A stretch of 64,000 nucleotides of DNA from Terebella lapidaria (taxonomy: Eukaryota > Annelida > Polychaeta > Terebellida > Terebellidae), in contig OX424561.1 of assembly GCA_949152475.1 (NCBI GenBank), positions 21,260,481 to 21,324,480 of the forward strand. Reading direction: 5' to 3'. Position numbers and translations under genes: made by a program. Below, piece by piece: positions 23,571 through 35,460 of this stretch. Every line of letters starts with the position of its first letter. The stretch's first letter is position 1. The notes beneath the pieces were generated by a model. It did not search any database. It had not been told where the DNA came from and was given only the letters and a program-made list of their open reading frames with translations.

Positions 23571-26500
23571 ATGGCAGATACTACCACAAGTTTGAAAGTT
23601 TGCATGTTTGCGTTACTAGTGATGTACTGCCTGCAGACATTCGTGGGTAAGTCAAAATGTACGCATTTTACATTACTCTACAATGAAACATACATCATTG
23701 ATTCAGCATCCTATTCAATAATACATATTCCAATGTATTCAACTATTAGAATTACCGGAGCATCTATCGAATTTCGTGGACAATTATGCCTCAGTTTGGT
23801 AATGGTAGCTAAGCTTCTTGTATCATATAGGGTGTCCCATAAAAATGGGTCACGTAGAAAAGTGGGTATGATCTTGACCACTTCATGCCCATTGACTTGA
23901 TGTTTTTTTTAACACTTTGAGAGGAAAAAATGTGGAAAATGCTAAAACGGGCATACTTATGTCCAAACATGACCAGTTGTGAACTGTTGCCATAGCAACC
24001 CAGTCTATCGAATAGCATGGATCCACAACTATATTAATTTTATCAAAATATCCCTCACGTCTGGGTGGATCCTAGGCAAAACAGAGACTGTGTAAATGTT
24101 CCTTAAACATACTCTGAGAAGCAGTAAAGCTAAGAGCCAATGTAACAGCTTATTGACTCATATCACTGGGTATATTCAAAACCATCGTAATTTTCTGGGT
24201 CATGGTTGAGCAGATTGGAATTGTCTTACATAAAAACGGTCATATTGTTATTTCTGCAAAAATCCCTGTATGTGCGATTTTACAAATTAAAATACAATTT
24301 TCAAAAGCAATTTCACTTGTATTGGCATTAGTAAAGCATATGCTATTCAAATCGAATGCAAGCATGAGAAAAATCTTGATAGTTATGAAAATAATGTCAA
24401 TAAGCTACGTGACCCTTTATTTTGGGACACCCTGTACGATGATGAATGAAGACATAAACATGAACCAGTCACTTTGTAGCACAATACTAGCTATAATAAC
24501 CAATTGATTGGCATCCTGGACACTAAGAATGAACAGGGAACTGAAATGCCCACGAGATTCAACATGAAGGCCGGTGAGGTCTATGATCAGTAGTACACGA
24601 TGAATGTAGCAAAATATAATTTGTAATATGTGTGGACCCCACCCCCCCCCCACCCCCCGAACAGCCGGTGAATGTGAGAGTACCGGTCCCATCTGTAAGA
24701 ACAGCTGCGCCCAGCTGCCGAGCGGTTACTACCAGTCTTGTCGTGGCTGTAACATCTACATGACGTGTTCTAACGGCATCATGTATGACAGACGACCATG
24801 TCCTCCAGGCCTAGTCTGGGAAGCCAACAGCGGCTTGTGCCTACGGTCCTCCACGACATGTATGGAGTGTGGTAAGTGCAGCTGTCTTCAAGTGACATAT
24901 ACCACACCCATGTCAGTTCACTTCCGTTCAACCTTTTCAATGTCCCAATACTACGGAGCCGCTGAAAGGACATGGAAGAAAATTTGTCTGACATATGGTT
25001 ATTGCGTTCCCTCGCCATAATCTTGCGTTCCCTCGCAATATTATCGCGTTCCCTCGCAATCCGGATCGCGTTCTCTCGCAATCCGGATCTCGCCCTCTCG
25101 CATTCCGGATCGCGTCCCCTCGCATTCCGGATCGCGTTCCCTCGCGATCTTATTGCGTTCCCCCGCAATCCGGATCTCGTTCTCTCGCGATATTATCGCG
25201 TACCTCGCGATCTCATCGCGTTCCCTCGCATTCTGGATCGCGTTACCTCGCATTGTGCTGACGCCAATGACTTCTGAGAAGGTTATTCTACAAGATCGCG
25301 AGGGAACGCGATCCAGAATGCGAGGGAACGCAATAAGATCGCGAGGGAACGTGATAATATCGCGAGGGAACGCGATAATATTGCGAGGGAATGTAATATT
25401 ATTGCGAGGGAACGCAATAACAATTTGCTAAAAAATATTTCTACAATGTCCTCTCAGAGGCTCCGTACAATACAGTGCCATCAGTGAATTCGTTGACATG
25501 ACATAAATGCTTGCTGGCCAAAAAAAAACTTTCAGGCCAAACGTGTTGCGAACATTCGGTCTCGAGACTAATTTTGAACACATAAAAGAAATTTCATGGG
25601 TCATAATCTTTTCTCTAGTTATGATGAATCTTTGTAATTCTCCCCCCCCCCCATGAAATTCGACGGCTTTTTAAATGAATCAATTCCTTAAAAACAGGAA
25701 ACCAGTTGAACTATTGAAGGTATCTCTTGGAATCATTCAATATGAATTTATCAAATAATGTTTTGAAAGAAATAGGTGCGTAATCTAACAATTTGAAAAT
25801 GCTGGACTTCGCGAGTGAAAAGTTTGATTCCCTTCATTCCCTGGTGTCGCGTACATGTTATAGATGTCACATGCGCTATTTAATTCGTTCAAGACATTTT
25901 TTCCCAGGGGGATAGCCAGGGAAAAGTACAGATATAAAGTTCTGGGCATGTTGGTCACATTCAACTCGAGCCTACGAGATGTGTAGATTTTTGTTAAAAA
26001 ATAGCTAAAAGGCTAGGGAAGGTTACCGGATAATATATGTATTATATTCTAGATATTAGCCATTTTGTCCCGCGACCTTGAAAAAAAAACTTGTTCAAAT
26101 TCAAGCCACGAGAATATTCAGCATGTATCATTTCCTACATGTGAACAATCGACTCCTAAGCTGTTAAGTCGATAATAAGCGATATATTAGCCATTTTGTT
26201 CTCGGACGTTTAAAATTGAATTTTTTTTTTATATGTTCACAATTGATTCCTAATCTCAAATCTCAAAATTTAGTGAGATATTAGGAACCTTGTGTCCCAT
26301 TATAAAGCTTAAGAAAATTTAACATGGAAAAACTCATTTGGGCCAAGTTTGGGCCGAAATGGCCCACTTCGATCAATTCGAGGCCAACGAAACATCACAG
26401 GGGTACATAAGAGTCTTATGGATCAACAAGATAAAAACGGGTACTGAACAGATTTTGAGAAAATGGCCGCTAAAGTACAGAATCCGCCATTTTTTCAAGA

Positions 26501-27091
26501 TAAAAATGTACACGGACGGTGACGACGGACGCAATGCCATGGCAATAGGTTATCGGACCGAAGGTGCGCTAACCTAAAAACTAAATAAACCAGATCATAC
26601 AACTTCAGAATCGTACGTTCAGGCCTCTCTTCACATTACTGCACACAAAACACATCATGCCGCTTCAGATTATACTTTATATTGCAGCACCAACTGTCAT
26701 CGAAACCAGCGCATCTCCAGCCACGACTACGGAAGCCAGCGCATCCTCAGCCACGACTACTGAAACCGACACATCCCCAGTTACGACGACTGAAGCCAGT
26801 GTGTGCAGGGTTGGCCGCGTGTGTGTGGTGGACCACGTACCCCGACTGGGCTGTAACAACACGGTGTGTACCACGTTCCCGGTCTGTGAGAATGGCGCGA
26901 GCCCACAGGCACCGTGTGAGACGCAGGGACTTGTCCTGGACACAGACAGCATCACGTGTGTCGGCACATCCCAGGTCATCTCTTCCTGTCCCTGTAAGTT
27001 CGATTCTTCAAGTTATATTTGTGGAGCGTTTTCAGCTACGGAGTATTTGTATTGTGATTGTGATATGAATTATGTTTTATTCCTTACAGAA
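23571..27091 (+). CDS. Gene C: paralogue of gene B, secreted chitin-binding protein
   Basis: Exons 23571-23646, 24665-24871, 26688-26993, then 27090-27091 completing TAA; about 196 residues. The first two exons have exactly the lengths of gene B (76 and 207 nt), and the signal peptide shares T-S-L-K-V-C. Exon 2 is a CBM14-like module (SGYYQSC-x2-C-x2-Y-x2-C, RRPCP, GLVWE, TCMEC); note Ser-Gly in place of the usual Asp-Gly. Exon 3 has a longer Thr/Ser/Pro linker than gene B, made of three 30-bp units (10 residues each, E-(T/A)-x-x-S-x-x-T-T-T), then the same eight-Cys module. The stop codon is again split, T|AA. Intron 1 holds a mariner-like element; intron 2 (1.8 kb) holds a fold-back element and a satellite-bearing element. 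Confidence 0.78.
23828..24434. mobile_element. Mariner-like non-autonomous element, 607 bp
   Basis: Termini are inverted repeats of about 28 bp: AGGGTGTCCCATAAAAATG then GGTCACGTAG at the left, and at the right the complement of AGGGTGTCCCAAAATAAAG then GGTCACGTAG. TA dinucleotides flank both ends (23826-23827, 24435-24436), the Tc1/mariner target. No transposase frame is visible. It sits in intron 1 of gene C. Confidence 0.8.
24952..25467. mobile_element. Fold-back element with CGTTCCCTCGC minisatellite arms
   Basis: The termini TACGGAGCC...GGACAT...GAA and their inverted partner end at 25467. Inside, about twelve 20-24-bp units of GCGTTCCCTCGCNATCCGGAT type run forward (25002-25258), and about six run inverted (25290-25425). 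The arms meet around 25275. Many units carry TCGCGA. Overlapping short open frames on both strands are products of the repeat. Confidence 0.8.
26000..26577 (+). mobile_element. GGTTACCGGAC satellite-bearing element, short copy in gene C intron 2
   Basis: Head at 26000-26035 (AGCTAAAAGGCTAGGGAAGG then TTACCGGA), about two core units, a unique 3' body (TTTGGGCCGAAATGGCCCAC, ACTGAACAGATTTTGAGAAA), and tail (AATAGGTTATCGGACC, GCTAACCTAA) at 26545-26577. Confidence 0.75.
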
Positions 27092-27299
27092 ACACTGCTG
27101 CATGTACAAGACAATGTGCCAAATCCTGAGAACGGCGGAACAATGAATCGCTCAGTTGTCGTGATAATCAGATCAATAAATTGTTTGCATTGGAATTGTT
27201 CGTTTATTGACATATTTTCATCAGAAGGAATATTGAGAGGTCGCCTTACAGTATGCCTTACATGACTGATGCCTTTGTTTTATTTGAGTTGATATAAAA

Positions 27300-27500
27300 T
27301 CCTTGAGTTGAAAATCAAAAAAAGAAGAAAAACAGTATTGACATATACAACTAACACAACTGGTATCGATACACTACTGGTATCTCTTAACTGTGTTCAA
27401 AATCAATGTGTCTCTCGGCTCGAATCTTGTGAGACCTCCATGGTATCTCCTAACTAGTTTTACAGTCACTGGGAGTCTCAGGTATTGGACGAGCTCCAGG
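27300..27500. other. Intergenic, no gene recognised
   Basis: Follows gene C. Includes short GGTATCTCCTAACT-like repeated phrases; nothing else is supported. Confidence 0.3.
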
Positions 27501-30294
27501 TATCTTTCAACTAATTTACAGCCACTGGAAGTTGGTTCTTCTTCTTGACTTGCGATGTGTTATCGACCATTGATAGCCGAATTTGTGTGCGGCCCTTAGA
27601 TGACCGGTCCCTCGAAGTTACTGACAACCTGAGTAGTGAGTACACGACGGCTGGCACCGCTTCACTGAGCTCGACACTGCAGATTCTACCGGATTCAGTA
27701 CTGTTGGTGTGAGAACCGGGTGCTGGTCAAATAACAGTTTACGCTGTGGGTCCTGTGATCACCTGCGGTCCTGTGATCATCGTTACGCCTCCAGCTTTGA
27801 GATCATTTGCTGCAACCGATGTTCAGGCCATGAGGGCAGTCTCTGAATCACTCTCGGCTACAGACGCTGTGGCAGCACTGGAACTGGTGTCGGTCAGAAA
27901 CGGTCGGAATGGTGTCGTTGATTGGGCCTCGGAATCGATTGTGGGTGGCTCCTGGGGACTGGACAACATTGGTTCTTGCTCCGAAAGTAAACCGCGCAGA
28001 TCTTCAAGTCAGAAGGCTGGAGACATCATGGCGGCTGAAGTGGGTATTGGAACATGGGACAGTCTCGGCACCTCTGGAATTTGGCTCAGATGATTTGCAA
28101 CTCAGCTTAAGTGGTGCTGTTGGACGATACCACCACAGTTTCCCCAGGAAAGATTTTTTGGAATTTTTTCTTTGGGCTGCCGGAACGGTGATGCTCCTCG
28201 ATCTGGGCTCCAGATTGGCTTGTTCCTTTGTCCGGTCTCGGTGATCGCCTACCATCGGCGATCCTGTTTTGGGCTCCTTTCTCGGCTGTACACCTTTCTA
28301 CCCTTCATTTCTGTACTCATTAAAGTTGATTGGTTTAGACTCAGGGATGACATCAGGCTTTCTCCGGCCCAGTGCTTGCACTGGGCACAAGCATTCACAT
28401 TGACTGTTTCGGCATGGTGCTCACTGAAGTGTCTTAGAAGAGGATGCTCAGACTGGAAATCTCGAGCACACTCATACTATTTCATTCTCGGCGTTTGGGA
28501 AGTTGTTTTGGTTTCTGGTGTCCTCCGGCAGACGTTCGGTCAAAGGCATGGTTAGCTGTCAGGGCTCCAAGTTGACTTTTGGTTGAACTCTTGGGTGGAA
28601 CCAGTCTTCAGCTGGCCCCCATGGGCTAACTTTCAGTTGACATCTTGACTGGAACCAAGGGTTGAGCTCTCGGCTGATGATTGACAGGAACCTGGAACTT
28701 TTGAACTTTTGGTTGACCCTCAGCTGGCCTCCCTTTGGCAGACTTTCGGTAGACCTCTCGGCTGGAACCAGGAGTTGAGTTTTTGGCTGACGATGACAAG
28801 AACCCGGAGTTTAAATTCCGTTGACTCTTGGCTGGAACCAGCTCTTGGTTAATGATCGGCAGGAACGGGGAGTTGAACTTTCCATTGACTCTCGATTGGA
28901 AACAAGGAATTAGCTCATGGCTGATGATCGGCAGGAATCTGGAGTTGTTATTTTGGTTGAATTTCGGCAGGGCTATCCTCCGCCAATTTTTAGTTGTAGA
29001 CCTATAGGAGAGGTGTGCTCCCTTCGACTGCTGACAGAGAAGATATGATACTGGGCAGCAGGGCTTTTATAGTGAATAAATTCATCACGTGACTTCATTC
29101 TGGCCTTCTGGTTGGTTGAAAGATTTTGTCTGCCACTTGGTGTTGGTTTGAGGATCTAAACACTCATCTTGGATATGTTGAATTGTCTGGAATGTAATTG
29201 CATCTACGTGGCTACTCCTCGTCTTTCTCTATCGTCCAGTGTGGGCTGTCAGTTTCCTCCACTGTTTCTCCAGCAATCATGGTCCGTGAGTCTTCCTCTG
29301 CTCTTGCAGCCGTGAGATGCTGCTGCCTTTCTATTGCCTCTGCCCAACTGAGCTCGACTACAGTGGACACTGTCTGGGTATCTTCCTCTGGGGATGGAGA
29401 CGTTCAACACTCCTGAAGGTTGAAAGTTTGGCCCATCTGATTCGGAAACAGAAGTTACTGTCTGGACGTCTTCTTGTGATACTGGGGGTGGACTGCTCCA
29501 CCAGACTGGCCTCTGATTAGTCGAAGCTGGAGCAACGTCACAAGTAAAGTATTCAAATCTTCAGATGGCTGCCGACGGGTTGTCAACTGGCACAATCTTT
29601 TGGCAGAACCGAAAATTCTTTCAGCACAACCAAATATTCTTCTGGCTAACTTTCAATGAATTTTTTTGGCTGAATCGGTTGAGGCAAAAAACTGGTCTTC
29701 TACTGCTGTTTTCTCGTCAGTACCTGCTGATTAATGCGTGATATCAAATAACAGGAGTCAGTTGTCAGCTCAGGTAACTGGATGCATTTCTACAGGGATT
29801 GCCGTTCCCAAAAGGATGACATTGGTTTCCCCCAACATCATCACTTGCCACTTCAGGTTTCTCTTCACGTTGGCTTGACTTGAGACAGCTTTTTTGTCAG
29901 TTTTCTTGCGGGAGTTGAAGAGACTTGTTATTGGCTCTTGGAAACTTCCAGACCAGTCTCATGTAGACCGCTGGTCTCTTCGTTTGTCCGCCAATGACAA
30001 CAACATGCATAACATCTGAATGTCTTCTATCCTATCTCCCTCCACTGTCTTCACCCACGGTTGCGTGTGGGAACTCAACATTTTACCAGAGTCTCAGCTC
30101 TTTCGTGCGTCTTCATGATGGCTCATGCTCCTCCCAACTGCACGTCTGCTTCTTTCTTTTGATGTCTAGTCCTCCGTTTGAACAAGGTTCGTCTGCTTTT
30201 TTCTTCAGATTTCTTTGGATTCTTAAGGACACTCACCACCTCAAGACATCCTCCGCTTCATCCATCTTGGACGTTTGACCCCTATGTACAGTTC
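27500..30294 (-). mobile_element. Probable 3' part of decayed LTR retrotransposon
   Basis: Lies immediately downstream, on the minus strand, of the integrase remnant at 30.3-30.9 kb and has a uniform composition distinct from its surroundings. No intact frame is present on the minus strand, and no pair of long terminal repeats could be matched by eye. It contains the degenerate tandem repeat described at 28560-28990. The assignment rests mainly on adjacency. Confidence 0.35.
28560..28990. repeat. Degenerate tandem repeat, roughly 70-110 bp units
   Basis: The phrases CTCGGCTGGAACCAGGAGTT and GGCTGATGATCGGCAGGAA recur four or five times with variation and uneven spacing. Confidence 0.55.
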
Positions 30295-30930
30295 CAACAC
30301 GTTGAAGTAGACAACTTTCTCCCTGGACTTGCTTTTGGCTAACGTTGATGAATCTCCCTGCCAACAGTCTCAGCCCACTCCTTTCCTTTGTAGTTTCGAC
30401 ACCTTTCCCTTCTTTTGGAACTTGATCGCCATCCATAATAGATCTCCAGAACATTGGTCAGTGAGCTTCCCTCGATCGTACTGTTCCTTTTGCACTCCAT
30501 CTCTCAGCTGTATCCTTTTTTGACTTCTCTGTGGAGTGTTTCTGGTCAATCCCACGGCTGACTGCTGTTATCAGTCACCTCTTGTCCGGTCTCTCCAGGT
30601 GGTCATCCTGTGAGTAGATCTACCGTTTTGTTGACCTCTCGGCCTAGCATCAGTATTGGTTGGCTCTCGTTGAGTGCTCCCAGACAGTTTGTCGATCACT
30701 CACTTACAGATTCAACATCTGTTGTAGGGCTCGGTTGGATCTCTCGGTGAAATCCTCTGAATGAGGCCAGAGAATGTTCGTCCATGTCTTGTGGATAGCC
30801 ATTATCTGATACTCATACTTCAGGATCTCCAACTCAAACTTGCACCCTTAGTCAATATAAACCCCAGTTGGGTTGCCGTACCGATACACAAGCTGGTTGA
30901 TGAAGACTCTGATCAAACCAGAGATTCAGC
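30295..30930 (-). pseudogene. Ty3/gypsy pol remnant: integrase C-terminal half
   Basis: Read on the minus strand from 30930, fragments match the retroviral-type integrase core: a Y-R-Y-G-N-P segment, a decayed x-D-x-G-x-x-F-E segment, a P-H-S-x-x-F-x-E-R segment (the catalytic Glu position), N-R-A-L-Q-Q-M-L-N, then M-L-G-R-E-V and D-L-L-T-G, and finally K-V-V-Y-F-N-V-L-E-L-Y. Several in-frame stops and frame changes make it non-functional. The protease, RT and RNase H parts expected beyond 30930 are absent, so this is a 5'-truncated copy. Confidence 0.7.
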
Positions 30931-30939
30931 CCCGAGACA

Positions 30940-32043
30940 TATAGAATTTCATGGTGTACGAAAATCCAAAATTTACTATGTAGATATGACTTTCAACATG
31001 TATGGGAAGCACAGGATGTGGTACATAACAAGTTATTCACAAGCATCTTCAAGCAAAGAGTTCAGGATTGTTTTCGACAGGAGTGGCAGAATGGAGTTGT
31101 TTTCCACACATCACTTGACACTATATCATGCGATTTGATCCCAGTTTGTAAAAATGAAAACATTGTTCATTTTGTTTGTTTTCATTTTGTTTAATGTCAT
31201 GTGTAAATGATCAGTTGATTTGCTGAACTTTGAAGATCGTTCATCTTTGTTTTTTGTCAATAGGAAATAACACCTGCTACCGTAATTCAGCGAAATATTA
31301 TACCTCTTCTGTTAGTACCAGCACATTGAGATTTTAATTATGACCAAAAAAATCACTTGACTGCGATCGTTGCTTTATTGCAAATGATAATCAGTTCACC
31401 AAGAATATGACAGATCATACTCGTACACTATACGACATTTTGCCTCCAAAGGATGAAGCAATGTCCTTTTATACGAGAGTTGTTTATTTCGCTTTTCTAC
31501 ACAACGAAACATTGTCTGCAATTCAGTGAGGGCGTGTCATCTGTCTCATCGTCGTTCCACGTCACGGTTTGACAGCGTCCAACGATTGCTTGGTCGAACG
31601 ACTGGCGTCAGACAGTGAAAGCCCGTAGATTTGTCAAAGCAGAATCCGTACATGTAGTCTCGTCACACAACAGTAACCGAAGTTACAGTAATAAAAGCCC
31701 CGTGTCGCGTGACCAGATCTACTCACCCATGAATTGCTGTGAGAGATGACATGCCACTTCAGGGGCCCTCGTGTGCACCAAAGCAAGATCAGAGCTGATA
31801 ATCCACTTTGATAATCAACATAGAAACGCATTCAAGGTGGGGCATTGTCAGTTACGATTTGTTCTGAGTGGTTAATTGCAATCGATGATCGCGCTATTGT
31901 CTTCAATACCGCGGCCACCAGAACGAAATTTCGGTTGAATTCTAACTCATTAGAATTCAATTTCGGCTCATTATCCGAAATGTTGAGATATTGCCTGAAA
32001 AAATTCGGAAAATTGGAAACAGAGGTCGGGGGACATGATTTTA
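30940..32043. other. Intergenic, no gene recognised
   Basis: AT-rich. Short inverted words around 31930-31980 (GAATTC, AATTTCGG) suggest further element debris, but no boundary could be set. Confidence 0.35.
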
Positions 32044-32047
32044 TTAA

Positions 32048-32750
32048 CCTCTTGACCGCCAGACCTGAAAAATTGTCCCACGCCGGGCATTTTTTCTAGG
32101 AAAATTGCAAAATATATATTATCATAATAATATCTCTAAAGAAAGACCCACAGTTGATTGAAATTATAAGAAGTATGAAAAAGTATCTAGCCTTATGCAA
32201 GCAACATCATTGGGCCTTGGTGTGTTCTGGTTACCATAGCAACAACAACCACTAATTCTTGAACTTTTCACAAATCTTGAAATAATATACACGAAAGCAT
32301 GCAATGTTTTCACAGAATATTAATATCCCCATGTCTTTGATTATGAATATTATACATGCAACTCAGTTTCTTTTATTGATGTTAAATACCATACCTAGAT
32401 CTAACTGGCACAAATCACAGTGAATTCAGTGGAGAATACCTTTGCTCAGCATGCTCACACACTTACATACATCTGTCAGACGACAACACCACGGAAAACC
32501 CAATAATTTCTCTTTCCATTCTAGCATTCCCATTGTATTGATGTACTATCTTTGACCCACATATCGATTGTAACGAACACTACAACAGTTTCATCAATAT
32601 ACGGAAGCTGCATGGGTACTTTTGACTGAAAAATATAGACTGTACAAGAAGAAACATGGGAATGACTTTGCGCCGGATATTTCCGGCACATAGGCGTCAC
32701 ACAATTACGTTTTGCGCCGGAAATATCCGGCGCTGTAGGCGCTGAAGAGG
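32048..32750. mobile_element. TTAA-flanked (piggyBac-like) non-autonomous element
   Basis: TTAA precedes the left end CCTCTTGACCGCC and follows the right end GGCGCTGAAGAGG, giving TTAA target duplications at 32044-32047 and 32751-32754. Near the right end GCGCCGGATATTTCCGGC and GCGCCGGAAATATCCGGC form strong hairpins. No transposase frame. Confidence 0.65.
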
Positions 32751-32817
32751 TTAAGGATAATCGAAATTTCGGTTAATCGGGTGACGGTTAACCGGGGTTT
32801 CTGCTGTATGTACAAAT

Positions 32818-33285
32818 GGTAAACTTGAGTTATACAGTACTATTATTGAATCATTTGAGCCAGCTAGGTATTTAGATGTGTTAAGGGAAAAGAAGTTAGT
32901 CTCGGTCCTTTCAAGATTAAGATGTAGTAATCACCCACTAGCTATAGAAACTGGACGTCGCAATATAAACTCGATCCCAACAGATGAAAGAATATGCCAG
33001 TATTGTAAGTCAGTTTTAGATATAGATGTTGTTGACGAATTTCATTTCTTTGTAATATGTCCGGCTTATGTTGTTATGAGAAGGAACACTATACGAAATA
33101 TATTATCAGAGTTAAGGGTGCTAAATGAGAATGTATTTTATGAAGTTATGAGCAGTAAAAGTGAAGATATCAGACAAATTTCTGTTTTTCTCTATAATGC
33201 CTTCGAGTTTCGATGTTGTTGTGTGTTTGCTGTTCAATGTCTTCATATTTGTATTGTACGTGTTTTATCTGCTCTTGATATGTAA
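32818..33285 (+). pseudogene. LINE-type reverse transcriptase ORF2, C-terminal fragment
   Basis: An open frame shows the C-terminal region of non-LTR retrotransposon polyproteins: V-L-S-R-L-R-C-S-N-H-P-L-A-I-E-T-G-R, then a zinc-binding-like I-C-Q-Y-C ... D-E-F-H-F-F-V-I-C-P-A-Y. The RT catalytic core is absent upstream, where the sequence runs into the TTAA element, so the copy is 5'-truncated in the usual LINE manner. The frame degrades after F-L-Y-N-A-F-E. The start GTG at 32878 has no significance; homology begins near 32818. Confidence 0.75.
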
Positions 33286-33428
33286 ACATATACTTGTCTT
33301 GGACAGTGTAGATGGGTTGGTTAGCCTTACATACCAAATACACATATATCCCATATCAGTGGACGCAACCGACATGCGACCCCGAGAGACCCATCCGAGC
33401 CAATACAACTTCAAGAGCCTGACCGACA

Positions 33429-35460
33429 ACCTCCGGCAACCTCTACTCCACCACGGCAGAGCCCCAGTAACCTCTACTCCACCACGGCAGAGCCCCGGCA
33501 ACCTCCACTCCACCACGGCAGAGCCCAGTCAACCTCTACTCCACCACGGCAGAGACCCAGCAACCTCTACTCCACCACGGCAGCGCCCCAGCAACCTCTA
33601 CTCCACAACAGCAGAGCCCCGGCAACCTCTACTCCACCACGACAGAGACCCAGCAACCTCTACTCCACCACGACAGAGACCCAGCAACCTCTACTCCACC
33701 ACGACAGAGCCCTGGCAACCTCCACTCCACCACGACAGAGCCCCGGCAACCTCTACTCAACCACAGCAGAGCCCCAGCAACCTCTACTCCACCACGGCAG
33801 AGTCCCGGCAACCTCTACTCCACCACGACAGAGCCCAGGCAACCTCTACTCAACCACGACAGAGCCCCAGCAACCTCTACTCCACCACGACAGAGCCCCG
33901 GCAACCTCTACTCCACCACGACAGAGCCCCGGCAACCTCTACTCAACCACGGCAGAGCCCCAGCAACCTCTACTCCACCACGACAGAGCCCCGGCAACCT
34001 CTACTCCACCACGACAGAGCCCTGGCAACCTCCACTCCACCACAACAGAGCCCCAACAACCTCTACTCCACCACGACAGAGCCCCAGCAACCTCTACTCC
34101 ACCACGGCAGCGCCCCAGCAACCTCTACTCCACCACGGCAGAGCCCCAGCAACCTCTACTCCACCACAGCAGAGACCCAGCAACCTCTACTCCACCACGA
34201 CAGAGCCCTGGCAACCTCCACTCCACCACGACAGAGCCCCGGCAACCTCTACTCAACCACAGCAGAGCCCCAGCAACCTCTACTCCACCACGGCAGAGTC
34301 CCGGCAACCTCTACTCCACCACGACAGAGCCCAGACAACCTCTACTCAACCACGACAGAGCCCCAGCAACCTCTACTCCACCACGACAGAGCCCCGGCAA
34401 CCTCTACTCCACCACGACATAGCCCCGGCAACCTCTACTCAACCACGGCAGAGCCCCAGCAACCTCTACTCCACCACGACAGAGCCCCGGCAACCTCTAC
34501 TCCACCACGACAGAGCCCTGGCAAGCTCCACTCCACCACGACAGAGCCCCAACAACCTCTACTCCACCACGACAGAGCCCCAGCAACCTCTACTCCACCA
34601 CGGCAGCGCCCCAGCAACCTCTACTCCACCACGGCAGAGCCCGAGCAACCTCTACTCCACCACGACGGAGCCCCACCAACCTCTAATCCACAACGGCAGA
34701 GCCCCAGCAACCTCTACTTCACAACGGCAGAGCCCCAGCAACCTCTATTCTACCAGGGCAGAGCCCCGGCAACCTCTACTCCACCACAGCAAAGCCCCGG
34801 CAACCTCTACTCCACAACGGCAGAGCCCCAGCAACCTCTATTCTACCAGGGCAGAGCCCCGGCAACCTCTACTCCACCACGGCAAAGCCCCGGCAACCTC
34901 TACTCCAGAACGGCAGAGCCCCAGAAACCTTTACTCCACCACGGGAGGGCCCCGGCAACCTCTACTCCACCACGGCAGAGCCCCGGCAACCTCTACTCCA
35001 CCACGGCAGAGCCCCAGCAACCTCTACTTCACCACGGCAGAGCCCCGGCAACCTCTACTCCACCACGGCAGAGCCCCGGAAACCTCTACTCCACCACGGC
35101 AGAGCCCCAGCAACCTCTACTCCACCACGACAGAGCCCGAGCAACCTCTACTCCACCACGGCAGAGACCCCACAACCTCTACTCCACCACGGCAGAGCCC
35201 CAGCAACCTCTACTCCACCACGGCAGAGCCCCGGCAACCTCTACTCCATCACGGCAGAGCCCCAGCAACCTCCACTCCACCACGGCAGAGTCCCCACAAC
35301 CTCTACTCCACCATCACAGAGCCCCGAAAACCTACACTCCACCACGACAGAGCCCCAGCAACCTCCACTCCACTACGGCAGGGACCCCACAACCTCTACA
35401 TCACCACGGCAGAGTCCAGGCAACCTCTACTGCACTATAACAGTGTCCCGGCAACCTCCA
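33429..35460. repeat. 31-bp minisatellite, about 65 copies
   Basis: The unit is 31 bp, containing CAACCTCTACTCCACCACG and ACAGAGCCCC with A/G variants (ACGGCAGAG or ACGACAGAG, CCAGC or CCGGC). Because 31 is one more than a multiple of three, any frame cycles through all three unit frames; none carries a stop, so a 2-kb open frame arises that is rich in Pro, Thr and His. Blocks around 33629-33811 and 33939-34121 reappear at 34125-34307 and 34435-34617, an offset of 496 bp = 16 units. I treat it as non-coding satellite, although expression is not excluded by the sequence. Confidence 0.9.

Noticed and set aside
25002-25425. CRISPR-like regular array
   Set aside because: Units are contiguous with no unique spacers, in an animal genome, and are inverted about a centre.
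24779-25431. Arg/Ser-rich frames on both strands
   Set aside because: They arise from the CGTTCCCTCGC minisatellite arms of a fold-back element.
27746-28555. Three overlapping plus-strand frames over 100 codons
   Set aside because: No domain, signal peptide or splice structure, and the neighbouring evidence is for a minus-strand retroelement.
33161-35440. 759-codon open frame rich in Pro/Thr/His
   Set aside because: It is produced by a stop-free 31-bp minisatellite whose length shifts frame every unit. No start context or splice signals, and it merges out of frame with a LINE remnant.
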